The position numbers were made by a program, and so were the translations under genes. 64,000 nucleotides of DNA, from positions 5,797,997-5,861,996 of the forward strand of contig CM043964.1 of NCBI GenBank assembly GCA_014529385.2, written 5' to 3'. This DNA is from Adiantum capillus-veneris (taxonomy: Eukaryota > Streptophyta > Polypodiopsida > Polypodiales > Pteridaceae). Positions within the stretch are counted from its first letter, which is position 1, and each line of letters starts with the position of its first letter. The notes under the pieces were generated by a model. It was not told the origin of the DNA. It saw only the letters and a list, made by a program, of their open reading frames with translations, and searched no databases. Shown here piece after piece: positions 1-10,275 of the stretch.

Positions 1-3000
1 TACCTGTCTTCACCGAAGTACGGTAAGCCCATAATGCACTAGGCAATTCCAAATCCCAATTCTTTCCTTGGTGCTCTGTCACTTTAGAAAGAATTTGTAC
101 CAACTCACCATTGAACCTTTCATTTAAGCCATTACACTGCGGGTAATAAGGAGTGGTATGCTGGTGCCTAATCTTCATCTTTGTGCATAAGAAGTCTAGC
201 AGTTTAGCTCTAAAGCCAGGCCCCTTATCTGAAAGTAACTCCAATGGCACCCCAAACTTGCAACATATTTCATCATACACAAATTTTGCCACATCCTTTG
301 CAGTGATCTGTTTTACTGCTATAGCCTCTGCCCATCTAGAAAGATAGTCCACTGCCGTCAAGATATAGCTTTTGCCCCTGCTTGTGATAGGTAACGGGCC
401 TATTGCATCAATCCCCCACTTTTCAAACACATCAAACGCCATAATGGTTTTTCGTAGCTCTGGCTTCAACACTCTCTTCCCAAATGCTTGACACCTATTG
501 CAAGACCTACACCAATGGTGAACATCCTTGTGCAAACTAGGCCATACATACCCCTCTTGCAAAATCTTATGCAAGGTGATCTTTAGAGCAAAATGGCCAC
601 CACATGCGCCTTCGTGATTCTCTTCCAACACTCTGTAAAGCTCCTCCCGCCAAGGTACACGTCTCAACACGAGATCAGCCCCTTTCATGTATAAGACATC
701 ACCAATCAATTTGTACCTGTATGCTCTACGCACAAAGCCATACTTCTTAGACTTCTGAATCTCCTTTGGAATGATTCCTGTTAGCAAAAACTCCTCTTCT
801 TGAGCCAAACTTTCCCGGCCATGATAAAGAGGTAAAGTGGTCCTCAACACAAATAGCTCCCCAATCATGCCTTGAGCTGCTTCATGTGCCTCTCCATTTA
901 GAGCACGTTCAATGTGTCTGATACTCCATGCTTCAAACTTTTTTAACAGGCCTTTAATTCTGAAGCACATTTCCTTCAATGAGGTGTTCTTGCTCTTCCA
1001 CACACCCAACACTTGCTTCACCACTAACAAGGCATCACCTTTTATGCTCAACCTTCGAACCCCATGCTTCAAACAAATGTGTAATCCGGCTTCCAATGTA
1101 GCATATTCAGCCTCATTGTTACTATGAGCATCCAATTTGAACCCTCTCTTGCATACTAGCTTCCCCTCTGGATCATAAAGTGCTATACCCCCTGAAGCTG
1201 CATCATGGCTCTTTCTGTATGAACCATCAAAGAACAACACATGTGCATTGCTGATCTGTGGCACTTCTTCAACTACCTTTCTCACCACCTCTTCCTTAAC
1301 AATAAGGGGATTCTCCTTGTAGGTCAACAAATCAGCTAGGGTAGCCCTTGTACTATCTTCCACTAGAAAAGAGAACTCAAACTCTTGCAGCTCAATTACC
1401 CATTTCTTCACCACATTTGACATGTTAATACCATTAATTAACTGTGGCAAAAAGGCATAACTTGTCAAGAAAACAAAAGGCCGTGGTAGCAAGTAATGAC
1501 GAAATCGTCGACAAGCAAATATTACACTAGCCATCACTAGCTCTACTTCCGATAACTTTCTCTCCGCTACCAACTTCACTCGGCTTGCACAATACACTGG
1601 CCTCATATAATGGCTGCCCTTCCCCTTTTGCAATAGCATGGCTCCAATGGCATCATCCCCTACTGATGGATTTACATAAAAAACTTTCTCCCAATCAGGA
1701 GCCTGCATGGCTGACAACCCCCCTAACACCTCTTTCACCTCTTGAAACACTTCTTCACACTTGTCATCCCATTGCAATGGATCATGCTTTGCCACTTGTT
1801 GTAATGGATAAAGAAGCTGCGAAGACAATGGAATAAACCGTGCCATGTACTTCACTTTGTGTATAAAGGTTGCCAATTGCTTCGTACTCATAGGTGATGG
1901 AAGAAGAATAATAGACTTCACCTTATCTGGATCAGCCTCAATGCCATTTTCTGACACCATATGGCCCAATAACTTCACCCTTGGCTGTGCTAGATGACAT
2001 TTCTTTGGATTTAGTTGTCCTCCACATTCATCATATCTAGCGAATACCATCTGCAGCTTCTCATGGTGTTCAGCCCTACTGCTATAGACACAGAAGTCAT
2101 CCATAAAAGCTTTAACACAACTACCAATGAATGGTTCCAACACCCAATTTGCTCTCTCTTGATAGAAGGAAGGTCCATTTGACAACCCAAATGGCAATAC
2201 TGTGTAGCAATAGCAGCCCCATGGCGTAATAAAAGTTGTCTTTGTGCGGTCTTTAAGAGCAATCTTCAATTGAAAATAGCCTGAAAAACCATCACACACA
2301 CTGTACCTCTCATAACCTGCCACTGAATCCAAGATCTGATCGATGAATGGAAGAGGATATGGGTTCTTCTTTGTGGCTGCGTTTAAGGGCTTAAAATCTA
2401 CACAAATCCTCCACTTCCCATCCTTCTTTGGACTGACTACTACTGGACTCACCCATTCTGTGGTCTCCACTGGAACTATGAACCCTGCCTTCAATAACTT
2501 GTCCACCTCTACCCGCAAGGCTTCCATTTGCTCTTGACCCATCCTTCTTAGCCTTTGCCGCACTGGCTTAGCACCTTCTTTCAGCTCTATATGCATCTCT
2601 TCACCCTTGAACCCTCTGATCTCTTCATATGAAGTAATGAACAAATCAGGAAAACTAGCCAGCATATGCAAATATATATCCTTCTCCATAGCTGAGAGGT
2701 CTCCACTAATCATTTGCGTCATTAATTCCTGCTTCTTTGACAACTCAACTTTGGTTTGCATCAGCCCTTCAATCACTTCATAAGGCCCTTCACTTTCATC
2801 TTCAACTTCCTTCGCAAATGCGACTAAACCAATCTCCTGGATTTCTTTGTCCATCAAAAGAAATGCAACATCAACATCCTCATCACTGCTGGTAGTGCTA
2901 TCACTATCCTCATCTGTCACCGTGGAAGAGTATGCATCACTAGACTCATCCTCATCTTCATAAAGCTCCTCTAATCGTTTCCTTGTGTCCATATTATAAA

Positions 3001-3556
3001 GCTTCTTGGTACCTGTCTTTCCATAGAGGCTAATCGTACCATGTCGCCAATCTTGAACAGCTCCCACTGCACGTAACCATGGTCTGCCCAGTATAATAGG
3101 ATATGCTCCCAACCCTGCTGGCATCACATGAAAATCAACCACTGCCTTTGCATCATATGCCTCCACTTCTAAGCTCTTTACAACACCCAAGCATTTTACT
3201 TTTTGATGGTTTGCCAATCTGATCCGAAAACCTGACACCCCAGCCACTGTGAGACCCATCTTCTCAACGCATGAGTGTGTTATGACGCATATTTGGGCTC
3301 CGCCATCCACATAACCTTGTCCCAAATTTTTCCTTTTATGCCACACATCTACTATTGGACAAATGTCTGGTAGCTCATCCATTGCCAACACCTTTACTGA
3401 ACCTCTCTCTGGCTCTTTCTCCATTGGGTTAACCATCCTCTTCCACTGTCGCTTTAGCTTAGGCACCATCTCTATAAGCTGCCCAAAAGTAACATCTGCC
3501 TTCCTGCTCGTCAGATCCTCCTTTAAGTCATAGCTTAATTGCCCATCCCCTAGTGG
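1..3556 (-). pseudogene. pol: pol of copy A (protease, RT, RNase H, aRNase H, part of integrase)
   Basis: This is the continuation of the copy A polyprotein after the 2-bp deletion, read in the frame that matches copy B. I see the protease site (Y-V-D-G-G-A) near 3300, the reverse transcriptase catalytic M-D-D near 2100, a connection RNase H near 1650-1700, a second (archaeal-type) RNase H with F-D-G-S-Y near 1235, and the start of integrase with the HHCC finger near 500-600. It runs off the window start inside the integrase core. Except for the deletion separating it from gag, I noticed no stop, but I did not translate every codon. Without gag in frame the element is probably not autonomous. 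Confidence 0.85.
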
Positions 3557-4799
3557 AAAATGAAACATGAAACTTTCGACGAGCTCTCCTTTTCCTCTTG
3601 GCCTTGACATCCTCGCCTTCATGGCTCTTTCCTTTCTTCTTACTAGGACCTGAGGCACTTCTTCCTTCCTTATCCTCTGTGGTCCTCTTCCCAATAGGCA
3701 TCACTAATGTATCCTCTAGCTTTGATGCCTTCTCCAAGGTGACTACACTTAGCACTTTTGTCTTTCCTTTTTCCTCCTGGGTCAGACCACTGGTTCCTTC
3801 GTCTCCCTTAATTTCGATGCCATAATCATTTGATCTAGTTAGCACCTGTCTTGGCAATGGATACATGTCTCCCCCCATCCTTGGTGGCTTATCACATTGC
3901 GGGCTGATGTGACCCAACTCTCCACAATTATAACATGTGGGCGTCTGCCTCCAAAACCTACCATTGCTTTGTCCAGCACCATTCCTAGGTCTTTCTTCAC
4001 CTCCTGGCTGATTTGCAAACCGCCCTCGACCTCGATTATTTCCCACTTGACCTAGCATGTTTAGGCTGAGATTCTTCATCAGATCAACCACTTGCCTCAT
4101 GTCTTGCCTTAGGCCATCATCTTGCACTGCTGTAGTGACCACTGCTGGCATAACCTGAGTAGGAACAGGAACCACTGGTTCATGATGAACCCCTGACATA
4201 CGACCTTGTAAAGAGTCCATAGGCTGAAATTCAGCTCTCATGGGCAAAGACTCCACCCCTAACTGGCTCATTTTTCTCAGCTTCCACTCTTTGTTCCTTG
4301 CTACCTCTAGTGCATCTTCATATGTCCTAGGCTTCTTTAGCTCTACTCTCCAACGTATATTCTCCCAAAGACCAGCCAAGAACCTGTCCTTCTTCATCAT
4401 GTCAGGCGGGGGTACCTGTGGTGCTAAAGCCTTGCACATTCGCTCCCATGCCAATGAAAACTTACGTATGTATGCATCTACTGGCTCACCTTCCTTTTGC
4501 ACCAAAGCCTGTACTTCTTGCCACACTTTGTCAGGGTCTTCTATCTTCACAAACTCCACTTCCAATCCATGCCTTAGATTGTCCCAACTCAATCTTATAG
4601 GTGGATCAGCCATACGCAACTCCTCTTCAAATGCTTTGGACCAAGCTCGTGCATCACTCTTCAAACAAATTTGGAGAAGGCGTAACATTTGCGTAGGGTC
4701 ATGAATCTGGTTGCTAATGCAGGCAACCTCCATCTTTTCCAAAAATTCTTCCACATCTTCATCACTTCTTCCATGAAACTCGGGATAAGAGAAAGCCAT
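3528..4799 (-). CDS. gag: gag of copy A, frameshifted at its 3' end
   Basis: This is the capsid/nucleocapsid part of the gypsy polyprotein. The start is taken at the ATG at 4797-4799 (MAFSYPEF), the start used in copy B; the frame is open 19 codons further upstream, but that stretch is absent from B. A retrotransposon gag domain fills roughly the first 170 codons, and a CCHC zinc knuckle (CYNCGELGHISPQC) lies near 3905-3950. A lysine/arginine-rich tail follows. At about 3556 copy A lacks two bases present in copy B at about 22572. The frame then runs to a premature stop at 3528, so gag is cut off from pol. Otherwise it matches copy B nearly residue for residue. Confidence 0.9.
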   Translation of the reverse strand: MAFSYPEFHGRSDEDVEEFLEKMEVACISNQIHDPTQMLRLLQICLKSDARAWSKAFEEELRMADPPIRLSWDNLRHGLEVEFVKIEDPDKVWQEVQALVQKEGEPVDAYIRKFSLAWERMCKALAPQVPPPDMMKKDRFLAGLWENIRWRVELKKPRTYEDALEVARNKEWKLRKMSQLGVESLPMRAEFQPMDSLQGRMSGVHHEPVVPVPTQVMPAVVTTAVQDDGLRQDMRQVVDLMKNLSLNMLGQVGNNRGRGRFANQPGGEERPRNGAGQSNGRFWRQTPTCYNCGELGHISPQCDKPPRMGGDMYPLPRQVLTRSNDYGIEIKGDEGTSGLTQEEKGKTKVLSVVTLEKASKLEDTLVMPIGKRTTEDKEGRSASGPSKKKGKSHEGEDVKAKRKRRARRKFHVSFSTRGWAIKL

Positions 4800-4901
4800 G
4801 GCTACCCAAATTATGATGCTTTGAGAACCCCTTCGAACACACGTGCAAGAACCCAAAACTTTTCACTTCCCAATCCCCAGAAACTTCAATGGAGCTCAAC
4901 T

Positions 4902-5144
4902 TTAGATAAGGACAAACACATGCACATCAAATGAGTTTTCATAGTTGATCATCGGAATGACAACAGGCAAAGGACATTCCAGGATCTCTCTCAATCTTCT
5001 TGGCCCAAACATAAAGACTATGCGCTGCTGGAAAAAGATCTTCCTGGACACATGAACATTAATCTGAATTCTTTGCGTTAAATGAAAAGGAGTGAACTGA
5101 GGGCCATTTTGATCATCCATTAAAGCCAACCATGAAGCTCCCAA
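4902..5144 (-). CDS. conserved uncharacterised leader ORF of copy A (80 codons)
   Basis: This small ORF sits between the 5' LTR and gag. It starts at a TTG codon after an upstream stop, so a real start or a splice junction is unproven. The protein contains R-K-x-F-F-Q-Q-R followed by F-G-P-R-R-L and ends with F-D-V-H-V-F-V-L-I. The same protein, with one or two changes, is present in copy B at 23898-24140. A clearly related but diverged version occurs twice in the separate family F at 50513-50944. Conservation of this kind between families suggests coding constraint. I do not recognise the family. Tat/Ogre elements are known to carry extra ORFs of unknown function upstream of gag. Confidence 0.55.
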   Translation of the reverse strand: MGASWLALMDDQNGPQFTPFHLTQRIQINVHVSRKIFFQQRIVFMFGPRRLREILECPLPVVIPMINYENSFDVHVFVLI

Positions 5145-5711
5145 GAAGGCACACCTGACTCAACCTCTGATTTTGCCAAAATTTCAGCAGCATAACAGCA
5201 TAAATGTCTCAAAATACCAAAAAACCAGCCATCATAACTTGGGAAAATTTCGACAGAGTTTCCCCAGAAGTAGAGCAGTAGGAACCCAAAATATAGACTG
5301 TCTATGTATGCATAAACTGTCAACAATAGAACCCGAGCATCAAGTAGGACTCACTAGTACATAGCCTATGGCGAGGTCACGAAAAGGGTGCTCCAGCTAC
5401 CTGTATCACCGAAAGGATCTCCACATTTGAGAATCCCCCAGCTCAATAAAAACCTCACGCTATCGACCCTCACACGAAAGCTAATGCAAATCGCGTATAG
5501 TCAAGTCTCAGAAATGACTATCTTCCAGACCAAGTCTCAGAAATGGCTGGGACTGCCAAATAAAACCATATATGGCTCCACAAAGGCGTACAATGGCAGT
5601 TTCCACAAGTAACGTACAATCCAACAGACAATGCGCTCAAATAGGCGCCAAGTGATGCATTCCCACAACAACTGCAAGTGACATCACTGCTAGTATATCA
5701 CTGTACTCCAG

Positions 5712-5822
5712 CTACCTGTACCTGTGTGAATCACCTGTACTTGTACCTGTACCTGTACCTGTAACCGTAACCTGTAACCTGTAACCTGTAACCCCGAATC
5801 TCGAAGCTCGAAGCTCGAAGCA
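5712..5822. repeat. short tandem repeats in copy A leader
   Basis: Three simple arrays lie next to each other just inside the 5' LTR: about four CTGTAC units, several AACCTGT units, then CTCGAAG units. Copy B has the same arrays with different unit counts at 24711-24820. They lie in the presumed 5' untranslated leader. Confidence 0.8.
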
Positions 5823-5840
5823 GAAGGTACTCGAAGAAGA

Positions 5841-5858
5841 TCCTCCGTGGGGGCGCCA
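5841..5858 (-). other. presumed primer-binding site of copy A
   Basis: On the minus strand, five bases after the LTR end, the sequence reads TGGCGCCCCCACGGAGGA. It begins with the TGG that pairs with a tRNA CCA end. Copy B and family F have close relatives of this site at the same place. I could not assign the tRNA. Confidence 0.55.
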
Positions 5859-5863
5859 AAAGA

Positions 5864-7002
5864 ATGGGAGCGGGATGAAAACACACACAGCGCCTCTATA
5901 ACGACCCGACACACACTCTTGGGAAGATACACACACACACTATGGGGCACCACTCGGCTTACACAACACACCTGGCCGAGACAGGGAACACACCTCTGGA
6001 GTGAGAGGAGAGAGACTATCCACTTGCCCACTCCACACAAACACACACACACACACACCCAAAAACTCAGCTCAAAAGAGGAGAATTTCTGATGTTTAGA
6101 TACAAATGAGCTTGGGCCAACACCAATGGGGCAAACAGCTCACACAATATGGGTAAAATAAGCCAGATACAATCACAAACTGGAGCAGAAACTGCGCTCA
6201 TAGGAGAAACTTACACAAAAAAACAGCAGGAAAAGAGTGAGGAATTTGGCAAAATGGACAGCGCCATCGCGTCCGGAACGGCCCAAAACCCCAGTCTACA
6301 ATGTCAAAGTGCTCAAATCCGACCTCGGATGAGCAGTTTACGGCCAAAACAGGCTCCAAAATGAGCAAAAACACACCTGCGGCTGTTCCTCCTCTCTTCT
6401 CCACGTTTTTTCTGGTCTTCTCTCTCTTTTTTCAGTTCCCACACTTAGCTTTATTAGTTGGGCACCCTTGGCCTTTTAGATGACCTCAAACGGACCCCGA
6501 ACAGGCCAAAAACTGACCTCGCAGTGCATAGTTGTCACCTTTTTGCATCATTCACACACCTGGCACTCAGCTTTTTTCCAATAATGCATCTCTCCACCAC
6601 GTGAAGTGGCCCCAAAAAAAAGGTCCTCATGATGACCTTTCTGCATAATTCTCACAAGCAAACACCCACGTTGTGTCCGTCCTCATCTGCGTGCAAATAT
6701 TGACCTCGTTCGCCCTCCTGACGCCACTAGATGCCATCTGACGCACCTGCTGACCTCACGTCGTCGGCCCGCGGATAGCTTCCTCGAGAAGTTTTACGCG
6801 CTACCAACTCCTCCTTATTGTAGAAAAACACAATGGTACTGGTAACGATGAAAATCGATGCACTATGTACATGCTGTCCTACCTGTACACATGTGGGCCC
6901 CACGTAACCACCTGGCTCTGGAAAATGGGCAATACTTTATTTGATGTACCATGCATGGGTATGTACATATGCGCAATCCCTTGCTCCAAAAAACTCCTGA
7001 CA
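5864..7002 (-). repeat. 5' LTR of copy A (1139 bp)
   Basis: The repeat runs TG...CA and matches the two 1144-bp LTRs of copy B (17290-18433 and 24862-26005) over its full length. It contains a (CA)n tract near 6040. Small ORFs that can be drawn through it recur in every LTR copy only because the DNA is repeated. Confidence 0.93.
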
Positions 7003-7202
7003 GCGTAATGGATTTTGGCATGCACAGATACCTACAAAGCGTACGCACTCACACACCCACCTCCACAAAAAGTTCGCTCTTGCGAGTAGTCAGCATCGTT
7101 GTAAAAAACAACAGATACACACACACACACCTATTCACACACACACACCTGCAAGCTAGATCAAACACAAAACCTCATGCCAATACTCTACATGCTCTCG
7201 CA
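7003..7202. other. unassigned flank between copy A and the Penelope-like element
   Basis: This is 200 bp of flanking DNA with several short CACACA tracts (7115-7150). I see no gene. It may belong to the left end of the next element or to older DNA into which copy A inserted. Confidence 0.4.
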
Positions 7203-7813
7203 CGCACGACACACACACACACACACACTCATAACATGGGATGACCTGGAGGAATCACTAGAATCATATCGGGCTATACACAAAATCCATAAAAACATCA
7301 AAACATTGAAATACGATTACTCCATAGTAGCTTTCTACTGGCACTCTCAAAGTCAAAATCTCATCCTAGCAATATTTCCAGGACATGTCTTGGTTTCTAT
7401 TCATGAATATAATTGTACATGATGGTGTATGCAGAAAAAACCTGTCTCAAGAAGTTCCTTGGCCACCATTTTTCCCTCAGATAGCATATGAACACGGTCT
7501 TTGCTCGACTTGGAGGATGAAGATGATATGGTGTAGTTTCAAAAGCCTAAAATGGTTTTTTTCCCCTTCTTGTATTCCATGTACTTGGATTCTACATAAG
7601 GTTGTAATAATCCTTTTTTATAATGAAAACCCATTTGTGCTCTTTGGGAATTCCCACTATGGCCGGTCACATGGAGGTGGGTGGTCATTGGGGTGTGAAT
7701 AACTGAACCCTTAATACATAATGCTAAATATAACCTTCCTTACCCAATGGGCATTTATAGCCTTAAGCGTTAACGGGCTATCATGGCGTTGTACTCTACA
7801 TCCCAGCTTCGGG

Positions 7814-7820
7814 TATATAA
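7814..7820 (+). promoter_or_regulatory. TATA box in left terminal repeat
   Basis: TATATAAG lies about 285 bp upstream of the candidate start codon at 8104. The equivalent site in the right repeat is AATATAAG at 13884-13890. The position fits a Pol II promoter inside the terminal repeat. Confidence 0.5.
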
Positions 7821-8103
7821 GAGGGACTTGCATATACATGGAGCGCACATAGCGTTAAACCACATACCTTCACACAATAGAGTTTGCGTGTAGTTCGCTG
7901 TAGGGTTACACTCTGTTGCTCTTGGCTATGGTAGGGAGAGTACTCTTATACAATTACTAAGCTAGACACAATCACTCACACTCACTTACTCCAGCAAGCA
8001 CAAGCTTCTCGATATACTAGGGACCCTTCTATCTCGAGAAGAAAATGTCCGAGAGTTGTCTCAGCATCGAGGGTTTTTACTACAACCTTCTTCATCGTAA
8101 CAA

Positions 8104-8121
8104 ATGGAGACTAATAATCAT
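8104..8121 (+). other. candidate first coding exon (six codons) with splice donor
   Basis: ATG plus five codons (M-E-T-N-N-H) is followed directly by the donor GTAGGT at 8122. The right repeat keeps the same arrangement at 14174-14191 (M-V-T-N-N-E, donor GTAGGT at 14192). Joining to the acceptor at 9476-9477 keeps the reading frame of the ORF starting at 9478. Confidence 0.4.
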
Positions 8122-9477
8122 GTAGGTCATCATACCTACTAGGATGAATCAATGTCAATACCTGTGCATTGAATATTTTCTGTGTACCTCAAATTTTCTT
8201 TGCCATTTTGGTCTGTTTCGAAGGTATACAATACTGCCTTGAAAGATTGAGTTACTAATCTTGTGCTGTTTGTATAATGCTATATGGATTTGGCTAAAAC
8301 TATATGACATAAGGGCAATAAACTGTTTCTGGCAGATACCACATGATGGTTCATGCATATCTCTATACCATTTTGATTTCCAAATTCTATAAAAATAGGG
8401 TTTGTACCTACTCAAGGATAATTGATGGTCATTAAAGTCCATTGCAAATCGGGTAGGTTATGACAGTACAATGATGATATATGGTTTTTTTTGAAAAAAG
8501 ACAAGAAAAACAAACAAAGTTCTGGCAATTTTTTTTTAGTATCTCGACATGGTTTGAGATAGGTGGTAGAACAATCATCTTACTGTAAATGTAATGATAA
8601 TGACAATTGGTAAATGGGTAAACTATCGCATGTTACAAAGCATATAACTAAATGGTAAATTTGTAGGTAATCATACGTATTGAGATGAAATAGTGTCAAT
8701 TCCTGGACTTTGAAATATTTTATGTACTCCAATCTGCTGTGTTATTTCGGTGTGGTCCAAGTTATACAGTACTTTCTTTAAACATTGGTTTACTAATCAT
8801 GTGCTTTTAAACACTAAAAAGGTATTACTATATGGATTTGGCTAAACTGTAAAAGGTAGGAGCAAAATAAACCAGTATCTGGCAGATACCGCATGATGGT
8901 TCATGCATAGTTTTTATACCATTTGATTTTCGAATGTTGTAGTAACAGGGTTTTTACATACTCATAAATACTTGATGGGCAGTAAGAAATAAGGTCCGTT
9001 GAAAATCGGGTAGGTTATGATGACAGGTACAATGATGATATATATATATATTTTTGGAAAAAGACACAAAAAACAAACAAAGTTCTAGGAAATTTTTAAT
9101 GTCTCAACATAGTACGAGATGGGTTGTAAAACAATTATCTTACTGTAATTGTAATGTTATGGTAATGACATTTGGTAAGTGGGTAAATTGACACATGTTA
9201 CTATGCATATAGCTGACCGATAAAATATATTGATGACTTGTATCTTTGGATCTGTTTTAAACATAAGTGAGTATATGTCTCTTTATCAAAAAGCCTCAAA
9301 AAGGAAAAAAATTTAAACATGCTGGTATGATGGGTATTTGGCTTTAATTCTCACCCAAGATCATGTAAGGTTACCATACTCGTTGAAATATGGTATCTGG
9401 GCTTTAAAAAAAAAATCCCTTTTTATGATACACTTTCCATATGTTGTCAATATCTCATAAATAGATATTTATTTCAG
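8122..9477 (+). other. candidate intron in the left terminal repeat
   Basis: The span starts GTAGGT and ends with a pyrimidine-rich stretch, ATTTATTTCAG. It is AT-rich and contains the ~541-bp inner duplication but no ORF of note. The intron call is an inference from splice signals and frame. Most of it lies inside the terminal repeat. Confidence 0.4.
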
Positions 9478-9706
9478 GTTCAAGCTAAGAGCATGGAATA
9501 CAGTTACAAATGTATTGCTAGAATGCGTGTATGTACTGATCGAGTCAGAATGGCAATTATCAATGAGACACTTTCCATATGTTGTCAAAATCTCATAAAT
9601 AGATATTTATTTCAAGTTGAAGCTAAGAGCATGAAATACAATTACAAATGTAATGCTAGAATGCGTGTATGTACTGATCCAGTCAGAATGGCAATTATCG
9701 ATGAGA
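9431..9706 (+). repeat. two-copy tandem repeat, 138-bp period
   Basis: The block starting CACTTTCCATATGTTGTCA at 9431 recurs at 9569. The second copy has lost the AG acceptor (CAG to CAA), so the ORF reads through it. The result duplicates the Cys-containing motif in the protein. Confidence 0.85.
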
Positions 9707-9840
9707 AAATACTTGTAGAACATAACAAACAGCAACCAAAGGCTATGTTAGTTACTCATGATACAAATGACATAACCATGTCTAGGACTAGACCTTTTCT
9801 TGCCAGAAAAGCCAAGAAAATTGTACATTACCCTGAATAA
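9478..9840 (+). CDS. small zinc-finger-like ORF of the Penelope-like element
   Basis: The open frame is 121 codons from the candidate acceptor; the first in-frame ATG is at 9493. The protein contains a duplicated motif, Y-x-Y-K-C-x-A-R-M-R-V-C-T-D, and then E-H-N-K. The C-x-A-R...H-N pattern recalls the second half of FLYWCH/FAR1-type (WRKY-GCM1) zinc fingers, but the usual final His is Lys here and the first Cys half is incomplete. The duplication comes from the 138-bp DNA repeat. If joined to the exon at 8104 the product would be about 127 residues. The function is unknown; DNA binding is only a suggestion. Confidence 0.35.
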   Translation, partial: VQAKSMEYSYKCIARMRVCTDRVRMAIINETLSICCQNLINRYLFQVEAKSMKYNYKCNARMRVCTDPVRMAIIDEKILVEHNKQQPKAMLVTHDTNDITMSRTRPFLARKAKKIVHYPE

Positions 9841-10015
9841 CTAATGTTGTAGTGACATTTGAGTGAGTGGTGGGTGTTTAATGGGATTGACAACGATAAC
9901 AACCAGTTGTGGTTGTGTGGTACCTGTCTACCCGAATGCTTAGGTGTGTTCTAATAAATATGTATTGTTGGATGGTGGCAGGTATAAACTTTAGTCTTAT
10001 TCTAGAGAGAGTTCG

Positions 10016-10170
10016 TCACCACTACCTCTGTTGCAAAATGATGTACTTCTGATCAATAATATAGATGAAAATGGTGTTTCATATTCAATATTGTTTTATT
10101 GTATTGGTGTTTAGTATAATTTAATTATACAATTTGCATATCAAAGGGGATTTTTATAACAAACACACAC
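10016..10170 (+). repeat. dispersed repeat shared with 29100-29260
   Basis: About 150 bp, starting near CTACCTCTGT and ending in a CACACACA tract, matches 29100-29260 at roughly 90% by eye. At 29.1 kb it directly follows the gypsy H integrase end. It may be a gypsy tail fragment inside this element or a module common to both. Confidence 0.7.
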
Positions 10171-10275
10171 ATCATACTATTTCCCTTATCACTCTTGGTC
10201 GAGTCATCCTATATAATTAAACTATACTAATATCCTAGTGATGTCCATAATACTAATAGTATTTAATTTTAGCAG

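Larger units (their letters stand above)
1..7002 (-). mobile_element. Ty3/gypsy (Tat-like) retrotransposon copy A, truncated by window start
   Basis: This is a minus-strand LTR retrotransposon. Its 5' LTR is at the right (5864-7002), followed leftward by a primer-binding site, a ~1.05-kb leader with a small conserved ORF, gag, and pol running off base 1. Bases 1-4799 align almost base for base with copy B at 19013-23813, with a net difference of 2 bp. The missing part (end of integrase and 3' LTR) lies outside the window. The dual RNase H layout seen in the matching part of copy B places it in the Tat-like lineage (family knowledge). The base after the LTR, 7003, begins GCGT; the other target copy is not visible. 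Confidence 0.93.
7203..9092 (+). repeat. left terminal repeat of the Penelope-like element
   Basis: The repeat begins in a (CA)n tract (7208-7228) followed by CTCATAACATGGGATGA, as does the right copy at 13301. It matches 13239-15101 with scattered substitutions. It contains its own inner duplication: the stretch from 8122 repeats from 8663, and each copy starts with GTAGGT and includes a shared TGATGGTTCATGCAT block. Confidence 0.8.

Noticed and set aside
5740-5800. Telomeric repeat tract
   Set aside because: AACCTGT-like heptamers are not the plant CCCTAAA telomere unit and occur as leader sequence of a retrotransposon.
5690-6483. Cys/Val-rich and other small ORFs in the A and B LTRs
   Set aside because: Produced by translating CA/GT microsatellite and LTR DNA; present in each LTR copy, no domain, no coding bias evident.
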